This document shows positions 1 through 8,290 of a stretch of 36,151 nt of DNA, one piece after another (within the stretch, counting starts at the first letter, position 1; every line of letters begins with the position of its first letter). The stretch comes from Burkholderia sp. H160 (GTDB taxonomy: Bacteria; Pseudomonadota; Gammaproteobacteria; Burkholderiales; Burkholderiaceae), in the NCBI GenBank assembly GCA_000173575.1, contig ABYL01000067.1, forward strand, positions 1-36,151. The letters are read 5' to 3'. Made by a program: the position numbers and the translations under genes. The notes beneath the pieces are model-generated. The model ran no database searches. It was not told the DNA's origin and was given only the letters and a program-made list of their open reading frames with translations.

Positions 1-1
1 A

Positions 2-571
2 AGCGCGGCGTGGGACTTCGGCGTCGGCGCGGGCTTTTATGTCGATGCGACGCAGGAGCCGTGGGCGCGCCACTACCGCATGTACTCGTATGTGCGCGAC
101 GAGCTGCGCGAAACGGCGCTCGCGAACCTGCCGGTCGATGGCGCGCGCCTCGGCATCTTCGGTCATTCGATGGGCGGGCACGGCGCGCTGATGCTCGCGC
201 TGCGCAATCCGGACCTCTATCGGTCGGTGTCGGCGTTCGCGCCGATTGCGGCGCCGATGCGCTGCCCGTGGGGCGAGAAGGCGTTCAGCGGTTATCTCGG
301 CGGGAGCCGCGAAGCGTGGAAGCAGTACGACGCGAGCGAGCTGGTCGCGCACGCCACGCGCAAATTCGCGGAAGGGATTCTCGTCGATCAGGGGCTCGCG
401 GATCAGGTCCTGCCCACGCAGTTGAATCCCGACGTGTTCGAAGCGGCGTGCCAGGCTGCAGGCCAGCCGCTGACGTTGCGCCGTCATGAGGGCTATGACC
501 ACGGCTACTACTTCATCTCGACGTTCATCGAGGATCATCTCGCGCATCACGCGAAGGTGTTGCTCGGCTGA
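2..571 (+). CDS. fghA: S-formylglutathione hydrolase, 3' part
   Basis: This is the C-terminal part (about 189 residues visible; the family is usually about 280) of the esterase that splits S-formylglutathione into formate and glutathione in glutathione-dependent formaldehyde detoxification in the cytoplasm. The frame is open from base 2, before the first in-frame ATG at 80, so the gene is cut by the window edge and 80 is not its start. The nucleophile elbow [10 protein letters not shown], the Asp region VDQGLADQ and the C-terminal histidine region EGYDHGYYF are the esterase D family triad surroundings. Its usual partner, a class III alcohol dehydrogenase, would lie outside the window to the left if present. 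The identification rests on strong motif agreement. Confidence 0.93.
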   Translation, partial: SAAWDFGVGAGFYVDATQEPWARHYRMYSYVRDELRETALANLPVDGARLGIFGHSMGGHGALMLALRNPDLYRSVSAFAPIAAPMRCPWGEKAFSGYLGGSREAWKQYDASELVAHATRKFAEGILVDQGLADQVLPTQLNPDVFEAACQAAGQPLTLRRHEGYDHGYYFISTFIEDHLAHHAKVLLG

Positions 572-599
572 ACAGGTCGCAAAAGGCGGCGCGAAATGA

Positions 600-641
600 A
601 AAACGGCGGCACGCGCATTGTCTTGCGCGTGCCGCCGTTTT
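600..641. terminator. bidirectional intrinsic terminator between fghA and znuB
   Basis: A perfect inverted repeat with 18-base arms (600-617 and 624-641) and a 6-base loop. The arms begin with an A-run and end with a T-run, so the hairpin has a U-tract when read from either strand. It sits between two convergent genes (fghA ending at 571, znuB ending at 667) and so can end both transcripts. Confidence 0.9.
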
Positions 642-666
642 CTCATGTGCTCGGCGTATGCCGCGC

Positions 667-1449
667 TCAATGGCGCTTCAGCAGACTCCCGCCATACACC
701 GCCGCCGACAGCACGGTGATCCAGAAGCTCGTCGGCCAATCGGTATAAAACGCGAGCGTCAGCCCGAGCCACGCCTGCGCGAGCGCGAACACGGCCGCGA
801 GCACGACACCGGTGGACAGCCGCGTGCTCAGGTTTTGCGCGGCGGCGGCCGGGCCGACCATCAACGTGAACACGAGCAGCACGCCGACGATCTGCGTGCA
901 AGCGGCGACGGCCAGCGCGGCGATCGCGAGAAACAGCACCGACACGCGGCGCAGCGAGACGCCCTTCGCCTCGGCCAGCTCCGGTTGCAGCGACGCGAAC
1001 AGCAGCGGCCGCATGATCGCTGCGAGCGCCACGAGACTGACCACGCCCAACGCCGCGAGCACGCCGAGCGTCGACGCATTCACGCCGAGCACGTTGCCGA
1101 ACAACAGCGCCGTGACCTGCGTTGCGTACGCGGTGAAGAAGTGCAGAAACAGCAGCCCGAAGCCGAGCGACAACGACAGGATCACGCCGATCGCGACGTC
1201 GCGTCCGGCGAGCCGTTCGCCGAGCGCGCCCATGCCGACACCGGCCGCGAGCGTGAAGCCGATCATCCCCCAGATCGGCGAGATGCCGATCAGCACCGCG
1301 CCGGTCGCGCCGGTGAAGCCGACATGCGACAGTGCGTGGCCCGCGAACGTCTGTCCGCGCATCACCAGAAAATAGCCGACCACGCCGGCCAGCACCGCGA
1401 CGATTCCCGACGCCGCGAATGCGTTCACCATGAAATCGTATTCAAACAT
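667..1449 (-). CDS. znuB: zinc ABC transporter, membrane permease ZnuB
   Basis: Integral membrane subunit (260 aa) of the high-affinity zinc importer, ABC-3 family. It is hydrophobic over its whole length with several predicted membrane spans, and carries the family features GQTFAGHALSHVGFTG near the N-terminus and a glycine/alanine-rich VGPAAAAQ segment late in the protein. I chose the ATG at 1449 (MFEYDFM) because it overlaps the end of znuC by 8 bases, typical of coupled genes, and known ZnuB proteins start here; the frame stays open further upstream within znuC. It is the last gene of zur-znuA-znuC-znuB and is followed by the shared terminator at 600-641. Confidence 0.93.
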   Translation of the reverse strand: MFEYDFMVNAFAASGIVAVLAGVVGYFLVMRGQTFAGHALSHVGFTGATGAVLIGISPIWGMIGFTLAAGVGMGALGERLAGRDVAIGVILSLSLGFGLLFLHFFTAYATQVTALLFGNVLGVNASTLGVLAALGVVSLVALAAIMRPLLFASLQPELAEAKGVSLRRVSVLFLAIAALAVAACTQIVGVLLVFTLMVGPAAAAQNLSTRLSTGVVLAAVFALAQAWLGLTLAFYTDWPTSFWITVLSAAVYGGSLLKRH

Positions 1450-2419
1450 CGTGCGTGTGTCCGTCGCGTGAGTCGTGCGGGTTTGAGTGCTTGTGAAAAT
1501 GACCGTGGCCGTGCTCATGCGAGTGACCGTGCGAATGCGTATGTCCGCCGTCCTCGTCGTGTTCGTGCTCGTGATCGTGTTTCTCGACTTCGACGCCGCC
1601 CGACATCACGAAGATGCGGCCATTCACGCGCATCACGTCGATCGGCGAGCCGTACAGACGCGACAGCACCGGCCGCGTGATCACCTCGTCGACGGTGCCG
1701 AGCGCCGCGACGCCGCTGCCGAGATACAGCACGCGATCGATCGAGTTCAGGAGCGGATTGAGTTCGTGCGCGGAGAACAGCACCGCGATGCCGAGTTCCT
1801 GCTGCACGCGCCGCACGAGTTCGACGACGCTCTTCTGATGATGCGGATCGAGGCTGATCAACGGTTCATCGAGCAGCAGCAGTTTCGGATTGCCGAGCAG
1901 GCACTGCGCGAGCAGCAGCCGTTGCCGTTCGCCGCCCGACAGCTCCGACAGCGGCCGTTTCGCGAGATTCGTCCCGCCGACGAGCTCCAGCACCCGATCG
2001 ACGTCCGCGCGCGTTTTCGCATCCGCATGCGGCAGACCCCAGCGATGACCATCGGCGGCCATCGCGACGAGATCGCGGCCGCGCACGCGGCGGCCGGCGA
2101 GCGCACTGCGCGTCTGCGGCATATAGCCGATCGACGCATTGCCGCGCTCGACCGTCTGCCCGAGCACGCGGATCGCGCCGTCCGCAGCCGGCACGAGGCC
2201 GAGCACGGCGCGCATCAGCGTCGTCTTGCCTGCGCCGTTCGGCCCGAGCACGCCGATGAACTCGCCCTGATTCACGACGAAGCTCGTGTCGCGCAGGATC
2301 GTGCGCTCGCCAAGTTCGAGCGTCACGTTCTCGAGTTCGAGCACGGGCGTGCCGCCGCGGGCGGCGGTGGGAGCGCTCGCCGGCGCACCTGCTGGCGCTT
2401 GATGGCCAGTCGAAATCAT
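1442..2419 (-). CDS. znuC: zinc ABC transporter ATPase ZnuC with histidine-rich tail
   Basis: ATP-binding subunit (325 aa) that powers zinc import. Seen: Walker A GPNGAGKT (residues 59-66), signature LSGGERQ (160-166), Walker B LLLLDEP with D184/E185, and an H-loop histidine near 218. An Ala/Pro-rich leader of about 24 residues precedes the ABC domain. The last 45 residues (281-325) contain 17 histidines, mostly alternating with Gly, Ser, Glu and Asp, and look like a metal-binding or metal-sensing tail. The start codon overlaps the znuA stop by four bases (ATGA). Such a His-rich segment is more often found in a loop of the periplasmic protein ZnuA; here ZnuA lacks it. The role of the tail is inference. 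Confidence 0.93.
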   Translation of the reverse strand: MISTGHQAPAGAPASAPTAARGGTPVLELENVTLELGERTILRDTSFVVNQGEFIGVLGPNGAGKTTLMRAVLGLVPAADGAIRVLGQTVERGNASIGYMPQTRSALAGRRVRGRDLVAMAADGHRWGLPHADAKTRADVDRVLELVGGTNLAKRPLSELSGGERQRLLLAQCLLGNPKLLLLDEPLISLDPHHQKSVVELVRRVQQELGIAVLFSAHELNPLLNSIDRVLYLGSGVAALGTVDEVITRPVLSRLYGSPIDVMRVNGRIFVMSGGVEVEKHDHEHEHDEDGGHTHSHGHSHEHGHGHFHKHSNPHDSRDGHTHDV

Positions 2420-3390
2420 TGAGTCTTTCCTTTGGCGTTCGTCGCGCCGTTCGCGTCACCCGTCGCCAGTGCCTTCTGCAGCGCGTCGAGCTGCGTCAGC
2501 ATCCACGTCTGATAGGTCTTGCCGGCCGGCAGGGTTTCGGTGACGCTCATCGTCGGTACCTTCGATTGTTGCGCGAGCTTCAGCATGCGTTTGGTCAGCG
2601 CCTCGGTGGCCTGGCTGTTATAGACCAGCACGCGCACGCGCCGCTCGCGCAGATCGCGTTCGAACGCGGCGATATCGGCCGCGCTCGCTTCGGTGTCGTT
2701 CATCGCGGCGAGCTGGAAGCGCTGGTTGCGCATGTCGAGCCCAATCGCGTCCGACATGTAGCCGAACACAGGTTCGGTCGCCGTGACCGGCAGGCCCGCA
2801 TAGCGGCCGTGCAGCTCGGCGACCTTCGCGTCGATCGGCTTAAGCGAATCGAGAAACTTCGCGAGGTTCGCATCGTACGCCGACTTGTGCGCCGGGTCAG
2901 CAGTACTGAGCGCGTCGCTGATCGCAAGCGCGACTTTCGGCATGGTCGCCGGGTCGTACCACAGGTGCGGATTGTCGCCGCCCTTTCTGCCGACGAGATC
3001 GGCCGCGACGATCACGTTGCGCTGCGCGCCTTTCGACGCGGCCAGCAGCTTCGCCATCCACGGATCGTAGTCGGCGCCGTTGTAGACGACGAGGCTCGCG
3101 TGCTGCAACGCGCGCGCGGTGGCCGGGCTTGCTTCGAACAGATGCGGGTCCTGGTCCGGGTTGCTGAGAATGCTGACCACGACGACGCGATCGCCGCCGA
3201 GTTGCTGCACCACGTCGCCATAAAAGTTTTCCGCGGCGACGACCGGGATTTTCGCGTCGGCGGCGAAAGCACTGTGGCCGAACCCGAGCGCCGCGACCGC
3301 GAGCAGACAGGTGTACAGATGCGTGCGCATAGACGTCGATCGCTTCAGTGCGCGGCGCGCTGCGGAGAACATCCAGCCGATTGTTTTCAT
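2416..3390 (-). CDS. znuA: periplasmic metal-binding protein of zinc ABC transporter (ZnuA)
   Basis: Cluster A-I solute-binding protein (324 aa) that would capture zinc in the periplasm for ZnuBC. The start at 3390 follows a good ribosome site (AGGAAA). A second start at 3330 (MRTHLYTC) gives a more normal signal peptide ending AFA before ADAK, so the true start could be either. Family features: NPDQDPHLFEAS (H83) and DNPHLWYDP (H142) supply two metal ligands. The third ligand position, usually His in ZnuA, reads TEPVFGY with Glu, and the last acidic ligand region reads YNSQATEA. There is no His-rich loop. The zur-led operon supports zinc, but the ligand set is not the classical one. Confidence 0.88.
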   Translation of the reverse strand: MKTIGWMFSAARRALKRSTSMRTHLYTCLLAVAALGFGHSAFAADAKIPVVAAENFYGDVVQQLGGDRVVVVSILSNPDQDPHLFEASPATARALQHASLVVYNGADYDPWMAKLLAASKGAQRNVIVAADLVGRKGGDNPHLWYDPATMPKVALAISDALSTADPAHKSAYDANLAKFLDSLKPIDAKVAELHGRYAGLPVTATEPVFGYMSDAIGLDMRNQRFQLAAMNDTEASAADIAAFERDLRERRVRVLVYNSQATEALTKRMLKLAQQSKVPTMSVTETLPAGKTYQTWMLTQLDALQKALATGDANGATNAKGKTQ

Positions 3391-3458
3391 CGTGGTTTCC
3401 TGCTGTGTGTGGGTTGAATGAGCCACTCGCGGTGGCGATGACGGATACGGGGTTGCGC

Positions 3459-3947
3459 TCAACGTGGCGCGCCGCTCGCGCCGCCAGGCCGCGCCGTTCG
3501 CGCACACAGCGCGCACAGGCCGCTCAGTTCGATCACCTGGCGATGCACCTCGAAGCCATGCGCCGGCGCGCTGTGCGACAACTGGTCGGCGAGCTCGTCG
3601 CCGGGAATCTCGACGGTCGCGCCGCAGCCGTCGCACATCAGGAACTGGCTGCGATGCGGCACACCGATTTCGCAGCAGGCGACGAACGCGTTCTTCGATT
3701 CGATCCGATGCACGAAGCCGTGCGCGACGAGGAAGTCGAGCGCGCGGTAGACGGTGGTCGGCGGCATGCGGCCGCGTTCCGGTTCGAGCGCGTCGAGCAA
3801 CTCGTACGCGCCAACCGGCCGCTCGCTCGCGACGATCGCCGCGTACACCTGGCGGCGCAGCGGCGTCAGCGCGAGCCCCTGCGCCGCGGCGTGCGCGTCC
3901 GCATGCGCGAGCCGCATGGCGTGCTGTTCGGCGAGCGAGGTAGTCAT
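3459..3947 (-). CDS. zur: Fur-family zinc uptake regulator Zur
   Basis: Zinc-responsive repressor, 162 aa. The winged helix contains PPTTVYRALDFLVAHGF (from residue 62), which closely matches E. coli Zur, as does the later VIELSGLCALC. Two CxxC pairs (C105/C108, C145/C148) form the structural zinc site. I chose the ATG at 3947 because AGGAGA lies just upstream; the open frame continues to 4106 but that extension looks non-coding. First gene of the operon, 68 bases ahead of znuA, so it is probably autoregulated from the region upstream (3948-4189), which it shares with the divergent polyol operon. Confidence 0.93.
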   Translation of the reverse strand: MTTSLAEQHAMRLAHADAHAAAQGLALTPLRRQVYAAIVASERPVGAYELLDALEPERGRMPPTTVYRALDFLVAHGFVHRIESKNAFVACCEIGVPHRSQFLMCDGCGATVEIPGDELADQLSHSAPAHGFEVHRQVIELSGLCALCARTARPGGASGAPR

Positions 3948-3997
3948 CGGCGTGAATCTCCTGATGGGGCGGGCCGGGCGGGCGGCGAGGTCGGAAT

Positions 3998-4010
3998 GAT
4001 ATAACGTATC
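3998..4010 (-). promoter_or_regulatory. candidate Zur operator upstream of zur
   Basis: An A/T-rich patch in GC-rich DNA containing the inverted repeat GATA-N5-TATC, about 50 bases before the zur start. Zur and Fur boxes are A/T-rich dyads of this general kind, and the position fits autoregulation of zur-znuACB. The dyad is short and imperfect beyond four bases per arm, so this is tentative. Confidence 0.4.
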
Positions 4011-4119
4011 GCGATTCCGTGTCAGCGGGCCGAATTTTTGCATGGCGCGCTGCACCATCGAAATTCGTCCGCGTGCCTTGACATGACCCAGTCCGTATCC
4101 GATCATTCGATCACTAGCC

Positions 4120-4152
4120 GAGCAATTGTTCGCGTCGTGAGCGTTCGCTCAC
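4120..4152 (+). promoter_or_regulatory. two-part operator-like element upstream of the sorbitol operon
   Basis: Two dyads in tandem: GAGCAATTGTTC (4120-4131, near-palindromic) and GTGAGCG-TT-CGCTCAC (4137-4152, perfect 7-base arms). The first dyad plus the GTGAGCG half matches, at 17 of 19 positions and with the same 5-base spacer, a sequence upstream of dalD at 14299-14322. It lies 38-70 bases before the GTG start of the first gene, as expected for an operator. The SorC-type protein at 10250-11197 is the likeliest binder, by inference from location. Confidence 0.6.
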
Positions 4153-4189
4153 TGCGCACCAGAATCCAAAAACGAACCGGAGACAGGCA

Positions 4190-4969
4190 GTGGCACGATT
4201 GCGGGACAAGGTCGCCATTCTGACGGGCGCGGCCAGCGGGATCGGTGAAGCGGTGGCCCGGCGCTATCTCGACGAAGGCGCGCGTTGCGTGCTGGTCGAC
4301 GTGAAGCCGACCGACAGCATCGGCGGCGCGCTGCGCGGCACGTACGGCGAGCGCGTGTTGTGCGTCAGTGCCGACGTCAGGCGCCGCGAGGACATCGAGC
4401 GCATCGTGACGAGCACGCTCGGCTGCTTCGGCCAGATCGACATCCTGTTCAACAACGCGGCGCTGTTCGACATGCGCCCGCTCCTCGACGAATCCTGGGA
4501 CGTGTTCGACCGCCTGTTCGCGGTGAACGTGAAGGGCATGTTCTTCCTGATGCAGGCCGTCGCGCGGCAGATGGTCGAGCAGGGGCGCGGCGGCAAGATC
4601 ATCAACATGTCGTCGCAGGCCGGGCGGCGCGGCGAGGCGCTGGTTTCACACTATTGCGCGACCAAGGCGGCGGTGCTGAGCTATACGCAGTCGGCGGCAC
4701 TCGCGCTCGCGCCGCACCAGATCAACGTGAACGGCATCGCGCCGGGCGTCGTCGATACGCCGATGTGGAACGAGGTGGACGCGCTGTTCGCGCGCTACGA
4801 GAACCGGCCGCTCGGCGAGAAGAAGCGGCTCGTCGGCGAGGCGGTGCCGCTTGGCCGCATGGGCGTGCCCGACGACCTGACCGGCGCCGCGCTGTTCCTC
4901 GCGTCGGCCGATGCCGACTACATCACTGCGCAGACGCTGAACGTCGACGGCGGTAACTGGATGAGCTGA
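4190..4969 (+). CDS. smoS: sorbitol (L-iditol 2-) dehydrogenase, SDR family
   Basis: NAD-dependent short-chain dehydrogenase of 259 aa. From memory it resembles Rhodobacter SmoS/PolS along its length, notably NMSSQAGRRGEALV, GIAPGVVDTPMW and the C-terminal NVDGGNWMS; that enzyme oxidises D-sorbitol to D-fructose. Seen: cofactor motif TGAASGIG (12-19), NNAA (88-91), catalytic S142, Y155 and K159. The start is a GTG preceded by GGAG about seven bases upstream. First gene of the smo operon and divergent from zur. The paired polyol transporter supports the assignment; galactitol or other hexitols may also be substrates. Confidence 0.9.
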   Translation: MARLRDKVAILTGAASGIGEAVARRYLDEGARCVLVDVKPTDSIGGALRGTYGERVLCVSADVRRREDIERIVTSTLGCFGQIDILFNNAALFDMRPLLDESWDVFDRLFAVNVKGMFFLMQAVARQMVEQGRGGKIINMSSQAGRRGEALVSHYCATKAAVLSYTQSAALALAPHQINVNGIAPGVVDTPMWNEVDALFARYENRPLGEKKRLVGEAVPLGRMGVPDDLTGAALFLASADADYITAQTLNVDGGNWMS

Positions 4970-5066
4970 AGGAAGAACTGGGAGCGGGCACCTCGGCTGC
5001 GCCCAGCGACGCGTGATGCCGTCAAACGAACGCAGCACCACATAACGTATGAGAAAGGAGACAACC

Positions 5067-6389
5067 ATGAAACCAGCTTGCAAATTCGCGCTGAAGGCGG
5101 TCGGTGCCGGCGCGGCCACCTGCTTCGCGCTGAGCGCATCAGCGGCGACGGTGACGATCGCGACCCTGAACAATCCGGACATGATCGAGCTGAAGAAGCT
5201 CTCGCCCGCGTTCGAAAAGGCGAATCCCGACATCAAGCTGAACTGGGTGATCCTCGAAGAGAACGTACTGCGGCAGCGCGCGACGACCGACATCACGACC
5301 GGCAGCGGCCAGTTCGACGTTATGACGATCGGCGCGTACGAAACGCCGCAATGGGGCAAGCGCGGCTGGCTCACGCCGATCACCAATCTGCCGGCGAGTT
5401 ATGACCTCAACGACGTCGTGAAGACTGCCCGCGACGGCCTGTCCGCCAATGGTCAGCTGTATGCGCTGCCGTTCTACGTCGAAAGCTCGATGACCTATTA
5501 CCGCAAGGATCTGTTCGACAAGGCCGGCCTGAAGATGCCCGACCAGCCGACCTACGACCAGATCGCGCAATTCGCGGACAAGCTTACCGACAAGTCCAAG
5601 GAGCAGTACGGCATCTGCCTGCGCGGCAAGGCGGGCTGGGGCGAGAACATGGCGTACGGCACGACGGTGGTGAACACCTTCGGCGGGCGCTGGTTCGACG
5701 AGAAGTGGAACGCGCAGCTAACCTCGCCGGAATGGAAGAAGGCGATGACGTTCTATGTCGGCCTGCTGAAGAAGGACGGCCCCCCGGGAGCGAGCTCGAA
5801 CGGCTTCAACGAAAACCTGACACTGATGTCGTCCGGCAAGTGCGCGATGTGGATCGATGCGACGGTCGCGGCCGGCATGCTGTACAACAAGCAGCAGTCG
5901 CAGATCGCCGACAAGGTCGGCTTCGCCGCGGCCCCGATCGCGGTCACGCCGAACGGCTCACACTGGCTGTGGGCGTGGGCGCTCGCGATTCCGAAGTCGT
6001 CGAAGCAGGCCGACTCGGCGAAGAAGTTCATCGAGTGGGCCACGTCGAAGGAGTACATCGAACTGGTCGCGAAGGATGAGGGCTGGGCCTCGGTGCCCCC
6101 GGGCACGCGCCAGTCCACCTATGCGCGCCCCGAGTACAAGCAGGCCGCGCCGTTCGGCGACTTCGTGCTGAAGGCGATCCAGACCGCCGATCCGGAGCAT
6201 CCGACGGCGAAGCCGGTGCCGTACACCGGCGTGCAGTTCGTCGGGATTCCCGAGTTCCAGTCGTTCGGCACCGTGGTCGGGCAGAGCGTCTCCGGTGCGA
6301 TCGCCGGTCAGATGACAGTCGACCAGGCGCTCGCGGCCGGCAACGCGGCCGCGGATCGCGCGGTCAAGCAGGCGGGTTATCAGAAGTAA
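5067..6389 (+). CDS. smoE: sorbitol/mannitol ABC transporter, substrate-binding protein
   Basis: Periplasmic binding protein of 440 aa in the extracellular solute-binding family 1 (MalE/UgpB-like), closest by recollection to the polyol binder SmoE/MtlE. A signal peptide of about 32 residues ends in ALSASA before ATVTIATLNNP. I chose the ATG at 5067 because a strong AAGGAG lies six bases upstream. The mature protein contains aromatic-rich segments (YALPFYVESSMTYY, GSHWLWAWALAIP) of the sort that line polyol sites. It follows smoS by 97 bases and precedes both permease genes. Confidence 0.88.
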   Translation: MKPACKFALKAVGAGAATCFALSASAATVTIATLNNPDMIELKKLSPAFEKANPDIKLNWVILEENVLRQRATTDITTGSGQFDVMTIGAYETPQWGKRGWLTPITNLPASYDLNDVVKTARDGLSANGQLYALPFYVESSMTYYRKDLFDKAGLKMPDQPTYDQIAQFADKLTDKSKEQYGICLRGKAGWGENMAYGTTVVNTFGGRWFDEKWNAQLTSPEWKKAMTFYVGLLKKDGPPGASSNGFNENLTLMSSGKCAMWIDATVAAGMLYNKQQSQIADKVGFAAAPIAVTPNGSHWLWAWALAIPKSSKQADSAKKFIEWATSKEYIELVAKDEGWASVPPGTRQSTYARPEYKQAAPFGDFVLKAIQTADPEHPTAKPVPYTGVQFVGIPEFQSFGTVVGQSVSGAIAGQMTVDQALAAGNAAADRAVKQAGYQK

Positions 6390-6482
6390 CTGCGCGGAAG
6401 TCACTGCGCGGAAGTAACCCGGCAGGCCCGCCGCATCGATCGATGCGGCGCATGCCGCGCATTACCAAACAGGTGGTCCATC

Positions 6483-7418
6483 ATGCGTCCTTTGCGTCTA
6501 CCTCTGATGCACACCCATCCCCAGACAGAAAAAGAACGCGAGGCCCGTAGGGCCAGTTCGACCCGCTGGCTCGTGGCGCCGTCGGTCAGCGTGCTCGTGC
6601 TGTGGATGGTCATTCCGCTCGCGATGACGATCTGGTTCTCGTTCTCGCACTACAACCTGCTCAATCCCGATCTGCGCGGTTTCGCCGGTTTCGACAACTA
6701 CCGCTATCTGGCGACCGATCCGTCGTTCGGTCCGTCGATCGCGCATACGATCGAGCTGATCGTGTGGGTGCTCGTGATCACCGTGGTCGGCGGCGTGCTG
6801 ATGGCGATCCTGTTCGATCGCAAGTTCTACGGGCAGGGCGTGGCCCGCCTGCTCGCGATCGGCCCGTTCTTCGTGATGCCGACGGTCAGCGCGCTGATCT
6901 GGAAGAACATGATCCTGCACCCCGTGTACGGCCTCGTCGCGCAGGGCATGCGCGGGCTCGGCATGCAGCCGATCGACTGGTTCGCCGACTATCCGCTCAC
7001 CGCGGTGATCATGATCGTCGCGTGGCAGTGGCTGCCGTTCGCGTTCCTGATCCTGTTCACGGCGATCCAGTCACTCGACCAGGAGCAAAAGGAAGCCGCG
7101 AAGATCGACGGCGCGGGTCCGTTCTCGATGTTCTTCTACATCACGCTGCCGCACCTGAGACGCGCGATCGCGGTCGTCGTGATGATGGAGACAATTTTCC
7201 TGCTGTCGATTTTCGCCGAGATCTACACGACCACGGGCGGCGGTCCGGGCAACGCGACCACCACGCTGTCGTACCTGATCTTCGCGCTCGGCCTGCAACA
7301 GTTCGACGTCGGTCTCGCCTCGGCGGGCGGTATTCTCGCTGTCGTGCTGGCCAACATCGTGTCGTTCTTCCTCGTGCGGATGCTCGCGAAGAACCTCAAA
7401 GGGGAGTACGAAAAATGA
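6483..7418 (+). CDS. smoF: polyol ABC transporter permease SmoF
   Basis: Inner-membrane subunit (311 aa) of the MalF/UgpA type, with about six predicted spans after a charged cytoplasmic N-terminus. The ATPase-coupling EAA loop is visible as EAAKIDGAGPFSMFFYITLP. The start at 6483 has AGGTGG six bases upstream; an inner ATG at 6507 lacks a ribosome site. The stop overlaps the start of smoG by four bases (ATGA), showing translational coupling. Confidence 0.9.
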   Translation: MRPLRLPLMHTHPQTEKEREARRASSTRWLVAPSVSVLVLWMVIPLAMTIWFSFSHYNLLNPDLRGFAGFDNYRYLATDPSFGPSIAHTIELIVWVLVITVVGGVLMAILFDRKFYGQGVARLLAIGPFFVMPTVSALIWKNMILHPVYGLVAQGMRGLGMQPIDWFADYPLTAVIMIVAWQWLPFAFLILFTAIQSLDQEQKEAAKIDGAGPFSMFFYITLPHLRRAIAVVVMMETIFLLSIFAEIYTTTGGGPGNATTTLSYLIFALGLQQFDVGLASAGGILAVVLANIVSFFLVRMLAKNLKGEYEK

Positions 7419-8290
7419 GCCATGTTGCCTCCACTCCGGCCTCGACGACGCAGCCAATCGCGGTGCCGGCGAAATCGCCGTTCGACACGATTCGCGCTGC
7501 CATTCCCGGCGTGCTCGCGTGGCTCGTCGCGCTGCTGCTGTTCTTCCCGATCTTCTGGATGACGATCACCGCGTTCAAGACCGAGCAGCAGGCCTACGCG
7601 TCGTCGCTGTTTTTCGTGCCGACGCTCGACAGCTTCCGCGAGGTGTTCGCGCGCAGCAACTACTTTGCGTTCGCGTGGAACTCGATAGTGATCTCGGTCG
7701 GCGTCACGCTGCTGTGCCTGATCCTCGCGGTGCCGTGCGCGTACGCGATGGCGTTCTTCCCGACGCACCGCACGCAGAAGGTGCTGCTGTGGATGCTGTC
7801 GACGAAGATGATGCCGTCGGTCGGCGTGCTGGTGCCGATCTATCTGCTGTGGAAAAACAGCGGCCTGCTCGATACGGTGTCGGGCCTCATCATCGTCTAC
7901 ACGCTGATCAATCTGCCGATCGCGGTCTGGATGGCGTTCACGTACTTCGCCGAGATTCCGCGCGATATTCTCGAAGCCGGGCGCATCGACGGCGCGGCGA
8001 CGTGGCAGGAGATCGTCTATCTGCTGATGCCGATGGCGCTGCCCGGACTTGCGTCGACCGCGTTGCTGCTCGTGATCCTGGCGTGGAACGAGGCGTTCTG
8101 GAGCATCAACCTGTCGAGCTCGAACGCGGCGCCGCTGACCGTGTTTATCGCGTCGTATTCGAGCCCTGAGGGTTTGTTCTGGGCCAAGTTGTCGGCTGCC
8201 TCGTTGCTGGCGGTCGCGCCGATCATGATCGTCGGCTGGCTGTCGCAGAAGCAGTTGGTGCGCGGGCTAACGTTCGGGGCCGTCAAATGA
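7415..8290 (+). CDS. smoG: polyol ABC transporter permease SmoG
   Basis: Second inner-membrane subunit (291 aa), MalG/UgpE type, with about six spans and the EAA loop EAGRIDGAATWQEIVYLLMP. The start at 7415 overlaps the smoF stop (ATGA) and is preceded by GGGGAG. The frame stays open upstream to 6602 inside smoF, but that is a shadow reading, not a fusion protein. The stop in turn overlaps the HAD phosphatase start by four bases. Confidence 0.9.
   Translation: MSHVASTPASTTQPIAVPAKSPFDTIRAAIPGVLAWLVALLLFFPIFWMTITAFKTEQQAYASSLFFVPTLDSFREVFARSNYFAFAWNSIVISVGVTLLCLILAVPCAYAMAFFPTHRTQKVLLWMLSTKMMPSVGVLVPIYLLWKNSGLLDTVSGLIIVYTLINLPIAVWMAFTYFAEIPRDILEAGRIDGAATWQEIVYLLMPMALPGLASTALLLVILAWNEAFWSINLSSSNAAPLTVFIASYSSPEGLFWAKLSAASLLAVAPIMIVGWLSQKQLVRGLTFGAVK

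Noticed and set aside
658-1680. Long plus-strand open frame opposite znuB/znuC
   Set aside because: Shadow of the real minus-strand genes in GC-rich DNA; it is very rich in Arg, Ala and His, with no recognised domain.
6602-8290. Apparent 562-residue fusion ending in SmoG
   Set aside because: The upstream part is an out-of-frame reading of smoF; the ATGA overlap and ribosome site fix the smoG start at 7415.
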